Notes: generated from the letters alone by a model not told the origin. A DNA stretch of 40,168 bases from Syntrophobacterales bacterium (GCA_018433345.1 JAHDRK010000009.1:1-40168); one strand, 5' to 3'. Numbered from the stretch's first letter, positions 16,238-24,914 are shown. Numbers and translations: made by a program.

Positions 16238-17912
16238 GAGACCTTTCATAGAGGAGATTCTGGACCGCACCAGGGAGGCGAACCCTCGAGGGAAGGGGGT
16301 TTACCTTCACGGTGACAGCCTTGCCGATGAACTCATCAAGCGGAAGGTGGTTACGGAGGCTGAGTTTCTCGAGGCCATGAGCGAAGGCCTGTCCATGCCC
16401 CTCTGGGCGGAATTGCCCTTGGCGGAGATGAAGGTTGATTTCACGGGCGCCGTTTCCATCCAGTATCTTAAAAGACACTGTATGATACCCCTCGACCTAC
16501 CGGGCGGGCGGTTCCTCGTCCTGCGCGATCCTTCGAATTTTCAACCCCTCGACGACCTGCGCAATCTCTTGGGATGGGACGATGCCACGGCGGTTCTATC
16601 CACTCAGGCCGCCATCCTCTCTGCCATTAACCGGGCCTACGACCAGAAAACCGAGTCCGCCGAAGAGTTCGTCCAGGACATGGCCGAAGAATCCCCCGAC
16701 AGCATCATATCTGAAATCGAAGAGACGGCTGATCTTCTCGACGACACAAGCGATGCGCCCGTCATTAAGTTGGTGAACCTCATACTGTCGCGGGCAGTCA
16801 AGGAACGGGCAAGCGATATCCACATGGAGCCTTACCAGAACGCCTTTATCGTCCGGTACCGTATCGACGGGGTACTTTACAACACCCTTAACCTGCCGAA
16901 GCGCATCCAATCGGCCCTGATTTCCCGCGTGAAGGTCATGGCGAGCCTCAACATCGCGGAAAAGCGACTTCCCCAGGACGGCCGTATCGACATACGGATC
17001 GGCGACAAGGAGGTGGATATACGGGTATCCGTTATTCCTACCGCATTTGGAGAGCGCACGGTGCTCCGCCTGCTCGACAAGGCGGGGGCCATTTTTAGGC
17101 TCGAGGACCTGGGGATCGACGAGGAACGGTTTCATGTTTTTAACGATCTCATACGTTCCCCCCACGGCATCATACTTGTGACCGGTCCCACGGGCAGCGG
17201 CAAGACGACCACCCTCTACGGGGCCTTGACCACCATCAACAATCCCGATATCAATATCATCACCATAGAAGACCCCGTCGAATACCAGATGAACGGCATC
17301 GGTCAGATCCAGGTCAATCCCAAGATCGATCTTACCTTTGCCAGGGGACTGCGGTCCATCGTCCGACAGGACCCGGACGTGATCCTCGTGGGGGAGATCC
17401 GTGACCGTGAAACGGCGGAGATAGCCATTCAGTCGTCGCTCACGGGGCATCTCGTCTTTTCCACGTTGCACACGAACGACGCCGCCAGTGCCATTACAAG
17501 GATCACCGACATGGGAATCGAACCCTTTCTCGTATCATCGTCGGTGATAGCCGTAATCGCCCAGCGGCTGGTGAGGGTTCTCTGCCCGGAGTGTCGGGAA
17601 GCCTACGTACCCGACGAAGCGGCCCTGGCGAAGATAGGCACCGCCCCCTCCGAATTGGAGGGATACACAATATACAGGAGCGTGGGATGTCCCGCCTGCA
17701 TGAACACGGGATTCAGGGGACGTTCCGCCATATTCGAGATGATGATCTTCGACGACGAGCTGAAGAAGCTGATTCTCACCACGTCGGACTCTAACCAGAT
17801 ACGGGCGGCGGCGGTCAATGCGGGTATGGTGACCCTGCTCGGTGACGGGATCAGGAAGATCAAAGAGGGTGTCACCACGATCGAGGAAGTGTTCAGGGTA
17901 ACCAGGATTTGA
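16230..17912 (+). CDS. gspE: T2SS assembly ATPase GspE
   Basis: A 560-residue hexameric secretion ATPase. The N-terminal region binds GspL. The ATPase core has Walker A GPTGSGKTT (about residues 317-325), the Asp box and Walker B DVILVGEIRDRETAE (about 385-399), and His box HLVFSTLHTNDA. Two CxxC pairs (CPEC near 452 and CPAC near 488) form the zinc-binding domain typical of GspE and important for its function. It drives pseudopilus extension from the cytoplasmic side. It starts inside the gspD stop region and is followed 15 bases later by the TrpR-like gene. Confidence 0.96.
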   Translation: MTERPFIEEILDRTREANPRGKGVYLHGDSLADELIKRKVVTEAEFLEAMSEGLSMPLWAELPLAEMKVDFTGAVSIQYLKRHCMIPLDLPGGRFLVLRDPSNFQPLDDLRNLLGWDDATAVLSTQAAILSAINRAYDQKTESAEEFVQDMAEESPDSIISEIEETADLLDDTSDAPVIKLVNLILSRAVKERASDIHMEPYQNAFIVRYRIDGVLYNTLNLPKRIQSALISRVKVMASLNIAEKRLPQDGRIDIRIGDKEVDIRVSVIPTAFGERTVLRLLDKAGAIFRLEDLGIDEERFHVFNDLIRSPHGIILVTGPTGSGKTTTLYGALTTINNPDINIITIEDPVEYQMNGIGQIQVNPKIDLTFARGLRSIVRQDPDVILVGEIRDRETAEIAIQSSLTGHLVFSTLHTNDAASAITRITDMGIEPFLVSSSVIAVIAQRLVRVLCPECREAYVPDEAALAKIGTAPSELEGYTIYRSVGCPACMNTGFRGRSAIFEMMIFDDELKKLILTTSDSNQIRAAAVNAGMVTLLGDGIRKIKEGVTTIEEVFRVTRI

Positions 17913-17927
17913 CGGAGGGACCAAGGT

Positions 17928-18203
17928 ATGTCCGAACAAGAGCTGGTGGAGCTGTTCGCCCGCATTACCGATGTCGACGAAATGGAGCGATTCTTTCGTG
18001 AAATATTCACCGAGAAGGAAAGGGACACGCTGAGCCTGCGCTGGAAGCTCCTCAAAGACCTGCATGCGGGCCGAACCCAGCGCAGCATCGCCGCGGATTA
18101 CAGGATCAGCCTCTGCAAGATCACACGGGGTTCGAAACTGCTTAAGGAGCCGGATTCGTTAATCCGCAACATTCTCGACGAAGAGGTTAAAAAAAGGTCC
18201 TGA
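17928..18203 (+). CDS. trpR: TrpR-family repressor-like protein
   Basis: A 91-residue helical protein of the Trp repressor family. The core LSLRWKLLKDLHAGRTQRSIAADYRISLCKITRGSKLLK (cut to its landmarks: LRWKLL and ITRGS) aligns with the helix-turn-helix of TrpR, where ITRGS carries the Arg and Gly that contact tryptophan. One residue that contacts tryptophan in the E. coli protein (Ser after RGSN) is Leu here, so tryptophan binding is uncertain; the family also contains YerC-type proteins of unknown ligand. It lies 15 bases after gspE in the same operon, behind GGAGGG, an unusual place for a tryptophan regulator. trpB2 is 18 kb away. Confidence 0.72.
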   Translation: MSEQELVELFARITDVDEMERFFREIFTEKERDTLSLRWKLLKDLHAGRTQRSIAADYRISLCKITRGSKLLKEPDSLIRNILDEEVKKRS

Positions 18204-18365
18204 AGACAGGATGAAATCGCAGAGCTTATTTCTCGCAACCACGACGGTTTCTTATAAAGGAACGCGGAAAGACGGGCATGATTCCGTAAAAAGATGTTAA
18301 AGAGGACGAATCATGTCGACGGTCAGATTTTCGACTATTGAAGAAAGGCATGAGTACACCGAACC

Positions 18366-18881
18366 ATGGAACTGCTTGAAGGAATCTATTCGAGAAGAAG
18401 TGTGAGGGAATACACCGGCGAACCGGTAGACAGGGATGATCTTTTGGAGATCGTAAAAGCTGGATCCTGGGCGCCTTCGGGACTGAACAACCAGCCCTGG
18501 CGGTTCGTAATCGTGGAGGATCGGCGGAAGCTCGACGCCTTGGCGGGACTTACCAAGTACCGTCGCATCTTGGAAGACTGCTCCGCGGCCATAGTCCTTT
18601 TCGCCGACACGGCGGCCATGTACAACGAAACGAAAGATTACATGGCGCTCGGCGCCTGCGCCCAGAACATGCTCCTGGCCGCCCATGCCCTTGGACTGGG
18701 CACGGTCTGGATCGGTGAAATTCTCAACCGGGAAGATCGAGTCAAGGAGCTCCTGGGGGTGCCTCCGGGGCTGAAACTCACGGCCCTTATCGCTCTTGGC
18801 CACCCGGCCCGTCGAAACCAATCCTCTCAGAGACGGCCGCTGTCGGAGCTTATCTTGGATCAAAGCCTTGAAAGGAAATAG
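18366..18881 (+). CDS. Nitroreductase-family flavoprotein
   Basis: A 171-residue FMN-dependent oxidoreductase of the nitroreductase superfamily. The FMN-phosphate contact RRSVREYTG (about residues 10-18) and the WAPSGLNNQPWRFVIV segment (about 35-50) are the family marks, and a GTVWIGE motif (about 115-121) follows. Members reduce nitro groups, quinones or flavins with NAD(P)H; the substrate here is unknown. No strong ribosome binding site is near the ATG (GAAAGG is 17 bases away). The gene ends overlapping the convergent RluA gene by 22 bases. Confidence 0.85.
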   Translation: MELLEGIYSRRSVREYTGEPVDRDDLLEIVKAGSWAPSGLNNQPWRFVIVEDRRKLDALAGLTKYRRILEDCSAAIVLFADTAAMYNETKDYMALGACAQNMLLAAHALGLGTVWIGEILNREDRVKELLGVPPGLKLTALIALGHPARRNQSSQRRPLSELILDQSLERK

Positions 18882-19687
18882 TTTCTTTTTTCCCCCGTGA
18901 AAGGGCAGATGAATCGCAGTGAACAGGCCTCCAGCCGGAGACCTTCCCGGTTTTTGTTTCTCCTTCCGTAGCGGGGATCTCCTATGATGGGATGACCGAT
19001 CATCGCGAGATGGCGCCGTATCTGGTGGAGCCGTCCCGTTTCGATGGAAGCGGCGACGCGGGCGATATCGGTTTGTTCGTCATACGCCAAAACACGAAAA
19101 ACAGTTGCCGCCCGCCTGCCGTCCAGGGGAAAGTCAACGCGGCGGAGCTCCCCCGGCTTACCGGGTTTCCCCCGAACCTCCGCGAGATATCCTTTTTCCA
19201 GCCCGCCGGTTTGGATAAGTTTCGAGAAGGCGGCGGCGGCAGGGCGGTCGTGGGCCACTATGAGCAATCCGCCCGTTTCCCGATCCAGGCGGTGCACCGG
19301 GTGGTCGGGGCGAGGGGGGTCGAAGAAGAGTTCCACCCGGCGAAGGAGAGAACAGTGGTCTCCCTCCCTCGTACCCTGGGTCATGAGTCCCGGCGGTTTG
19401 TACCACACGCTGTAACGTCCCCTGTCGTCCACAAGTTCCGCCGCCGGGGGAACTCTGGCGAGCAGTCCCTCGTTGTAGTGGAATTCCAATCGGTCCCCCC
19501 TTCGAAGGACGGTTGAAGGATCCCGTAAGCGCTCCCTACGCCGGCCTTTACGCCTGAGCAGGAGGGCGCCCTTGGCGAGGGCGTCCTCGATCCGCTCGGG
19601 GGGGAGATCCGAAAGTGCACCCAGCACCTCCAAGACAGTGGGCTTTTTATCGGAATCGATAGTCGTTGTGATGGATAGTTTTTTCAC
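18860..19687 (-). CDS. RluA-family RNA pseudouridine synthase
   Basis: A 275-residue pseudouridine synthase. An N-terminal S4-like RNA-binding region (about residues 20-75) precedes the catalytic domain, which contains HRLDRETGGLLIVA (about 130-143) with the catalytic Asp, KGYLAEV (about 164-170) and the C-terminal RLHQIRRHLAMIGHPIIGD (about 215-233). It isomerises uridines in rRNA or tRNA; which site cannot be read. The chosen GTG start at 19687 follows an in-frame stop; a strong AGGAGG lies 25-30 bases upstream but is not placed for it and is part of an inverted repeat (19710-19730). The 3' end overlaps the nitroreductase gene. Confidence 0.85.
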   Translation of the reverse strand: MKKLSITTTIDSDKKPTVLEVLGALSDLPPERIEDALAKGALLLRRKGRRRERLRDPSTVLRRGDRLEFHYNEGLLARVPPAAELVDDRGRYSVWYKPPGLMTQGTREGDHCSLLRRVELFFDPPRPDHPVHRLDRETGGLLIVAHDRPAAAAFSKLIQTGGLEKGYLAEVRGKPGKPGELRRVDFPLDGRRAATVFRVLAYDEQTDIARVAASIETGRLHQIRRHLAMIGHPIIGDPRYGRRNKNREGLRLEACSLRFICPFTGEKRNYFLSRL

Positions 19688-19881
19688 TCCCGTTTCCCAC
19701 CGAGGCCTTTATGTAGACACCTCCTGGGAGTCTATCTTGTCCCGCGGAGGATGGCCTCGCTTAAAAAATACCACAGGGTGGCAAGAAATCCAAAACAAGA
19801 AAGGAAAAACAATGTTGTGGATTCATTGACCCTGTCGCTTCATCTTCATCCCTTTCACTAGGGTGAGAAGGTGCAAAAATA

Positions 19882-20661
19882 TCATGAAATATCCGAGATA
19901 TGGCCGTTCCTTTGAGATGAAGACACTTTTTTTCTCAATGCGAGCAGGACTATGGCGAGAAATACCACAATGATAACTGCGAAGTAGGCACGGGGAGAAA
20001 AAAATTCTATCACGATTCTTTCCCCGAAAAAGGAATAGATTGTCATGGATGGCAGGACCCCCACGAGGGTGGCCTTCATGAAGTCCCTCCATTCCACGCC
20101 TGCGGCGGCGGCGGCGGAATTGACGGCCACAAAGGGAAAAACGGCGACCAACTGGAGGACGAGGACAATGGGATATCCGTGTCGCTGTATGGACTTTTTG
20201 ATCGCGGCCTGGCGGTCTTTATTCCCCCAACGGTCCTCCACGCCGAGGGCCTTTACAAGGAAGAATGCGATGTTGGCATTGATCAAGGATCCCAGGTAGG
20301 ACAAAATCAATCCCGGCAGGGCTCCGAAGGTCGCCGAACCGGTGACGATCAGTAGGCTCAAGGGCGAAAAAAGAGGCAGAACGGCAACGAGGAGTATAAA
20401 AACAAGCGGTCCGGCAAACCCCATCTCCTGAAGGCTGAGCCGCAGGTAGTTCCAGTCTTTGAGGGGATAGGGATCGATGAGACTCAGAAAACTCAGAACC
20501 GCCAGAAAGGTCGCGCATGAGAAGACGGCGAAACTTAGAGCGCGGCGTAACGGTGAAGGAGAATACATGAATCCGAGGTACCAGTGCAAAAAGGTGCTGC
20601 CGTACCTTTTCATCACGAGAAAAAGGGTTATGAAGTATCTTCCTCCCATCGAGTTCATCAT
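19882..20661 (-). CDS. TVP38/TMEM64 (VTT domain) membrane protein
   Basis: About 259 residues with six hydrophobic stretches. The middle portion, LLIVTGSATFGALPGLI and the later VAVFPFVAVNSAAAAAG, matches the VTT domain of TVP38/TMEM64/DedA-like proteins, which form re-entrant loops and are linked to lipid or undecaprenyl-phosphate movement across membranes. The substrate is unknown. The start is uncertain: two adjacent ATGs (20661, 20658), a third at 20649 and one at 20613 are all in frame, none with a strong ribosome binding site. The gene stands alone between kamA and the pseudouridine synthase gene, with 190-200 base gaps on each side in which I see no terminator or promoter. Confidence 0.72.
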   Translation of the reverse strand: MMNSMGGRYFITLFLVMKRYGSTFLHWYLGFMYSPSPLRRALSFAVFSCATFLAVLSFLSLIDPYPLKDWNYLRLSLQEMGFAGPLVFILLVAVLPLFSPLSLLIVTGSATFGALPGLILSYLGSLINANIAFFLVKALGVEDRWGNKDRQAAIKKSIQRHGYPIVLVLQLVAVFPFVAVNSAAAAAGVEWRDFMKATLVGVLPSMTIYSFFGERIVIEFFSPRAYFAVIIVVFLAIVLLALRKKVSSSQRNGHISDIS

Positions 20662-20865
20662 AATCGAGACAATGCCCCATGACAACTAAACCTTGATTGA
20701 AACCGAGAGTACGGTGAAAGCGCCGAAAGTCCGCGGGAGAAAGCCCGGGTTGATCCACATGGTGGACACGGATTCGTGCCAGAGCCGTCGATTTTTGTCG
20801 GCGGATGTAATATCGTCTTCGGAACTGACAGGAAAAGAGGCATGATTTTTCTAAGAGGCATCGCT

Positions 20866-22044
20866 TCAGGTCTTTCTCCGTTTTAGAGAAAAGGACAGTG
20901 TGGCGTCATCGTGGTAGGGACCGCTTTCTTCCCCCCGCTCGTTCACCAGGACCAGGGACTCCCCCCGAGCCGTGAGGCATCCACCCATGATGGGAATCTT
21001 ACCCCCGTCTCCCGGCGGATCGATCGCGTAGACAGGAACAGCCATGCCGGACGTGGACCTCCGGAGATTCGCCATGATCTCCAGGCCTCGTTTGACAGGG
21101 ACGCGGAAGTGTCCGGATCCCTCGACGGGGTCGCACTGAAAGAGATAGTAGGGACGCACCCGCAGGCGAAGCAGTCCGTGAAAAAGTTCCTTGAGCGTGG
21201 AGACTTCGTCATTGATTCCCCTTAGGAGAACGGTTTGGCTCTGCAAGGGGATACCGGCGTCGGCCAGCATTTCGAACGCCCTTCGTACCTCGCCGGTGAG
21301 CTCCGCCGGATGGGTGCAGTGGAGACTCATCCAAAGAGGCTGGTGTTTTTTCAGCACCCTTACAAGGGATGGGGTTACCCTCTGTGGAAGAACCACGGGC
21401 GCCTTCGTTCCGATCCGGATAATCTCCACGTGCTCGATCTCCCGCAAATCCGTAAGTAGCTTGTCCAGTACGCCGTCGTCAAGAATGAGAGGATCTCCTC
21501 CGGACAGGAGCACCTCGCGAATCTCGTGATTCGCCCGAATATATTCGATACCCGACGCCGGGCGATCTTCAATAGCCGGTTCTCCCGTTTGTCCCCGGCC
21601 GACCCGCCGAGACCGTGTGCAATAACGGCAGTAGACGGCGCAATGATCCGAGACGAGGAAAAGAACCCGGTCAGCGTAACGGTGAACGATGTGAGGCGCG
21701 GGGCTGTAATCTTCTTCCGAAAGCGGATCGTTCCGTTCCCCCGGGCTATGGACACGCTCCGCTACCGTGGGGACGACTGTTCGGCGGAGAGGGTGTTCGG
21801 GGTCATGGGGATCGAGCAGTCCCGCATAGTAAGGGGTCACAAGTGTCGGAAGGCCTTCAATTACCGACGAAAGGGCGGATCGCTCGCCCTCGCTCAGGTG
21901 GATGAGACGTCGAAAGTCTTCAAGGTTTTTCAGGCTGTTTTTTCTCTGCCAGCGCCAGTCGTTCCATTCGTCGTCACCCACGTCGGGGAAGTGTCGCTCT
22001 CGAAAGGAGACCCTGGAACTGAACTTGCATCTCACCTTTGACAA
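20866..22044 (-). CDS. kamA: Lysine 2,3-aminomutase (radical SAM, PLP)
   Basis: A 392-residue KamA-family enzyme that converts L-lysine to L-beta-lysine. The radical SAM cluster motif is C135-AVY-C139-RY-C142. The PLP lysine is K349 in DPPGDGGK. Two aspartates, D305 (in QCDPVEGSGHF) and D342 (in AIDPPG), sit 37 apart and 7 before the PLP lysine, the same spacing as the substrate ammonium-binding aspartates of clostridial lysine aminomutase, which supports lysine over glutamate as substrate. The N-terminal WNDWRWQ motif is also typical. The start chosen is a TTG at 22044 behind AGGAAGAGG; a GTG at 22035 is possible. One glycine of the GGGGK motif is Asp here. No beta-lysine acetyltransferase is adjacent. 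Confidence 0.88.
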   Translation of the reverse strand: MSKVRCKFSSRVSFRERHFPDVGDDEWNDWRWQRKNSLKNLEDFRRLIHLSEGERSALSSVIEGLPTLVTPYYAGLLDPHDPEHPLRRTVVPTVAERVHSPGERNDPLSEEDYSPAPHIVHRYADRVLFLVSDHCAVYCRYCTRSRRVGRGQTGEPAIEDRPASGIEYIRANHEIREVLLSGGDPLILDDGVLDKLLTDLREIEHVEIIRIGTKAPVVLPQRVTPSLVRVLKKHQPLWMSLHCTHPAELTGEVRRAFEMLADAGIPLQSQTVLLRGINDEVSTLKELFHGLLRLRVRPYYLFQCDPVEGSGHFRVPVKRGLEIMANLRRSTSGMAVPVYAIDPPGDGGKIPIMGGCLTARGESLVLVNERGEESGPYHDDATLSFSLKRRKT

Positions 22045-22190
22045 TTTCCTCTTCCTGTAAATCTTATGATCGCTGTTCGCGGCCGCATAAGGAAGCAGAA
22101 GTGATGGTTGCCCCGGGACATGACTTCTAGTATCCTTTTGTTCGTAATACAAGGATTTTCACGAACCCCCGGCGGTTTTTTTATTTGTGC

Positions 22191-22211
22191 GGCGGTCCGA
22201 AGGGGACCGCC
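22191..22211 (+). other. 8-bp stem-loop in the DUF3343 gene leader
   Basis: GGCGGTCC (22191-22198) and GGACCGCC (22204-22211) pair perfectly around a five-base loop, 28 bases before the DUF3343 start. There is no T run after it on either strand, so it is not an intrinsic terminator. Function unknown. Confidence 0.3.
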
Positions 22212-22239
22212 CCGGCGGATGGGTTCGGAGAGGGGGTCT

Positions 22240-22494
22240 ATGATTATGACGGACGACAGAGAAGACCTTGCGGGTGAAGAGCCTTTCGGGGTCGTCCTTT
22301 TCGATTCAACCAGCGCCGTGCTGGCCGCCGAGCGCCTTCTCAAGAAGGCGGGAGTTCCCTTCAAGATAATTCCCGTTCCCCGGCATTTGAGTTCCGATTG
22401 CGGCGTCTGCCTTCGCTTTTCACTCTTCGACCGGGAGCGTCTCGAGAAACTTTTGGATGGACGCCTGGATCACTACAGGCTCGTTGAACTGTAG
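22240..22494 (+). CDS. DUF3343 protein (putative Se/S carrier-like)
   Basis: An 84-residue protein of the DUF3343 family, whose members are often annotated as putative selenium/sulfur carrier-like. It has the family pattern: FDSTSAVLAAERLLKKAG near the start, IPVPRHLSSDCGVCLRF with two Cys (about residues 53-56), then a short helix. The CGVC pair suggests thiol chemistry or metal binding; experimental function is lacking. The ATG at 22240 follows GGAGAGGGGG; a longer in-frame ORF extends upstream without a ribosome binding site. It is divergent from kamA and overlaps gspH by 22 bases tail to tail. Confidence 0.75.
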   Translation: MIMTDDREDLAGEEPFGVVLFDSTSAVLAAERLLKKAGVPFKIIPVPRHLSSDCGVCLRFSLFDRERLEKLLDGRLDHYRLVEL

Positions 22495-22997
22495 TAGGTC
22501 CCGTCGCGGTCGCGGCGGAGGATGCCTTTTTCGACCTTGACCCGAGGCAGGAAAGGTTCGAATATGATCGTGTAATGATCCTTGTCGCGGGCCACGTAAA
22601 GCAGCGCTGGATCTCGGTATCCCCGGCCGTAGAACCTGACGACGGCCTCTCCGTCGCGGATGATCTCTCCGTTGAATCGCGCCAGACCCACGATTCGCAC
22701 TCCCTTGGGGAAATGCCAGGCCTCTTCCTCCCTGTCGCGTATCGCCTCCGGGGTCATGTCGGAAGTGATGGACCAAATCCGCCGGCCTTCCAGGTCAATG
22801 TGAAGCGAGACGTCCACCCGTTCCCTCCTTGCTTCAACGCCAAGGCTCTCGGCGGTGTTGACTATCCGGTTCACCGTTGTTTTGAGCGGATCCGCCACCA
22901 GGGTGTGTCTCAGGGCGGGAAGGGTCAGGGTCATCATTATTCCAACCAGGAAAATGACGATCGTTAACTCGATAAGGGTGAACCCACAGCTGCTCAA
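22473..22997 (-). CDS. gspH: T2SS pseudopilin GspH
   Basis: A 174-residue pseudopilin, third gene of the gspF-G-H block. A very short leader (MSSCG) is followed by FTLIELTIVIFLVGIMM with the +5 Glu, and a 140-residue beta-rich domain that matches GspH, a minor pseudopilin next to the GspI-J-K tip. The start is unusual: TTG at 22997 is the only recognised in-frame start before the leader, and its ribosome binding site is poor. The frame continues upstream from the gspG stop without ATG or GTG, so an ATT start cannot be excluded. It overlaps the DUF3343 gene tail to tail. Confidence 0.75.
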   Translation of the reverse strand: MSSCGFTLIELTIVIFLVGIMMTLTLPALRHTLVADPLKTTVNRIVNTAESLGVEARRERVDVSLHIDLEGRRIWSITSDMTPEAIRDREEEAWHFPKGVRIVGLARFNGEIIRDGEAVVRFYGRGYRDPALLYVARDKDHYTIIFEPFLPRVKVEKGILRRDRDGTYYSSTSL

Positions 22998-23063
22998 GGC
23001 CGCCCGGCCATGGCAAGGAGGCTTTCGAAAGAATCCCCTCTTGAGAATCTTCTTGAGAATCCG

Positions 23064-23504
23064 TCAATCCTCGTCCCAGTTGGTTATGTCCCTGTTTCGT
23101 CCCTCGCCTCCCGGTTCTCCGTCGGCGCCGTAAGATATGATGTCGAATTCACCGATGGTGCCGGGATAGAGGTAAACGTACTCGTTGCCCCAGGGGTCTT
23201 TCGGTACCCTTCCCCCTTCCAGGTATCCTCCCTCGCGCCACCGCCGAGGCAGCTCTCCGACCGTGGGCGGCTCGACCAAGGCCTGGAGACCCTGTTCCGT
23301 GGAGGGATAGGTCCCATTGTCAAGGTGGTAAAGGCGCAAGGCCGTTTCGATGCTCTCGATCTGGATGCGCGCCTTCGCCTGGCGGGCTTCCTCCGGCCGG
23401 CTCATAATCCTGGGCACGATCAGGCCCGCCAGGATTCCTAGAATGACGATGACCACCATCAACTCGATAAGGGTGAACCCACGTGCTCCTATTTGTGATT
23501 TCAT
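23064..23504 (-). CDS. gspG: T2SS major pseudopilin GspG
   Basis: A 146-residue major pseudopilin. The nine-residue leader ends in RG before [17 protein letters not shown], with Glu at +5. The C-terminal region has the GspG pattern: [13 protein letters not shown], then a DPWGNEY stretch and a calcium-site loop with D, N and D residues (around [15 protein letters not shown]). GspG polymerises into the pseudopilus that pushes substrates through GspD. The ATG has AGGAG 9 bases upstream. It precedes gspH by 66 bases and follows gspF by 58. Confidence 0.95.
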   Translation of the reverse strand: MKSQIGARGFTLIELMVVIVILGILAGLIVPRIMSRPEEARQAKARIQIESIETALRLYHLDNGTYPSTEQGLQALVEPPTVGELPRRWREGGYLEGGRVPKDPWGNEYVYLYPGTIGEFDIISYGADGEPGGEGRNRDITNWDED

Positions 23505-23562
23505 ACTCTTTTACTCCTAGTTGTTTTACTTTTACCGCTCCTATGTACGGTTTGACCTTGTT

Positions 23563-24792
23563 TTACCGAATCAGCTGGTTCATTTCGAATATGGGCAACA
23601 TTATTGATATTACCACGAATCCCACGAAAAGCCCCATGACCAGGATCATGATCGGTTCCAGGAGTGACATTATCTGAAATATGCTCGCTTCAACCTCGCT
23701 TTCATAACCGTCGGCGATTTTGGCGAGCATGTTTTCAAGGGCGCCGCTCTGTTCGCCCACGGAGATCATCTGGATTACAAGGGGGGGGAAAAGAGCGCTT
23801 TTCGACAGAGAGGCGGAGAGGCTCATGCCCTCGGCCACGTCCTTGGCCGCCTCTTCTATGACGTCGGCGATAAGTCGGTTGTCGACCACGTTTTTGACGA
23901 TCGAAAGGGCGTTCAGAAGGGTTACACCGCTTCCCAGGAGCGTGGAAAGGGTCCTGCTGAAACGGGCGATCGCCATCCTGTGGATGAGCCCCCCTACCAG
24001 GGGGAGGCGGATTTTTATCCTGTCACGGAGATACCGGCCCTTCAGGGTTTTTCTGAAAAAATACCGGGTAGAGAGGACAAACACCGCAATCAAAAGAAGG
24101 AAGAACAACCAGTATGATTGAAGAAAGGAACTCGCGGAGATGAGGAAGATGGTTATGGCCGGTAGAGTCTGGCCCATTTCGTCGAATATGGACGTTATCT
24201 GGGGGACGACGAAAGCGGTGAGAACGAAGAGCACGACTATGCCCACGATAAACATGAAAAAAGGATAGGTGAGGGCCGCCCTCACCTTGCTGCGCAGGAG
24301 ACGTTGCTTTTCGTTGAAATCTGCGAGACGTTCGAGAACGATATCGAGAGCCCCCGAGGCCTCGCCGGCACACACCATGTTGATATAAAAAGGAGAGAAT
24401 ACCTTGTCGAAGCGGGCAAGACTCCGGCCAAGGCTGTTTCCTTCGTTTACATGATCCTTTACCTGGGCCAACGTTTTTTTTAGATGCGGGTTCGACGTTT
24501 GGGCTATCAGGGCTGTGAGAGATGAGACCAGGGGGATACCGGCGCCGAGGAGGGTGGCCAACTGGCGGGTCATGGTGGCGATCTCGGCCTGGCTGACCTT
24601 CGAGAAATAACTTCCCAGGTTCCTCCTCCCGGAATGCCCGCTTTCCCGGGTTGCAGATGTTTCTTTCAGTTCGACGGGATAGGCGTCCCGCTCACGAAGT
24701 TTCCGGCGGGCCGCGAAGACACTTTCGGCATCGATTATCCCCTTCAGTCTTTTTCCGCTTTTAGCGATTGCACTGTATTCGAAAACGGGCAT
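23563..24792 (-). CDS. gspF: T2SS inner-membrane protein GspF
   Basis: A 409-residue polytopic platform protein. It begins with the family start PVFEYSAIAKSGKRLKG, has two homologous T2SSF domains (about residues 75-195 and 275-400), each preceding membrane segments (three in total, near 170-190, 220-245 and 375-400), and the repeated GEASGALDIVLERLA and GEQSGALENMLAKIA motifs. GspF connects pseudopilin assembly to the GspE ATPase. The ATG has AAGGGA upstream. It is the first gene of a minus-strand gspF-G-H operon. Confidence 0.95.
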   Translation of the reverse strand: MPVFEYSAIAKSGKRLKGIIDAESVFAARRKLRERDAYPVELKETSATRESGHSGRRNLGSYFSKVSQAEIATMTRQLATLLGAGIPLVSSLTALIAQTSNPHLKKTLAQVKDHVNEGNSLGRSLARFDKVFSPFYINMVCAGEASGALDIVLERLADFNEKQRLLRSKVRAALTYPFFMFIVGIVVLFVLTAFVVPQITSIFDEMGQTLPAITIFLISASSFLQSYWLFFLLLIAVFVLSTRYFFRKTLKGRYLRDRIKIRLPLVGGLIHRMAIARFSRTLSTLLGSGVTLLNALSIVKNVVDNRLIADVIEEAAKDVAEGMSLSASLSKSALFPPLVIQMISVGEQSGALENMLAKIADGYESEVEASIFQIMSLLEPIMILVMGLFVGFVVISIMLPIFEMNQLIR

Positions 24793-24825
24793 TATAATCT
24801 TGTTCCCTTCGGTTCCCGATGATAT

Positions 24826-24854
24826 TTACTAACACAGAAGGGGACGCAATTCAA
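24826..24854 (-). promoter_or_regulatory. Possible promoter of gspF-G-H
   Basis: On the minus strand TTGAAT (24849-24854) and TAGTAA (24826-24831) are separated by 17 bases, about 34 bases upstream of the gspF start. Each hexamer is imperfect, so this is a weak prediction. It lies between gspF and the G14 tract. Confidence 0.3.
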
Positions 24855-24900
24855 CAGGGTTCCGTCAAGGAGCCTTTCGTTTCCGGCATCCGGTGACGCC

Positions 24901-24914
24901 GGGGGGGGGGGGGG
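24901..24914 (+). repeat. G14 homopolymer tract between gspF and xthA
   Basis: Fourteen consecutive G bases, in the 196-base gap between divergent gspF and xthA, about 75 bases before the xthA start. Such tracts are prone to slippage; here it could vary spacing of promoter elements or it could be an assembly artefact. Confidence 0.9.

Noticed and set aside
22191-22211. Stem upstream of DUF3343 as an intrinsic terminator
   Set aside because: No T run follows it on either strand; the T run on the plus side precedes it.
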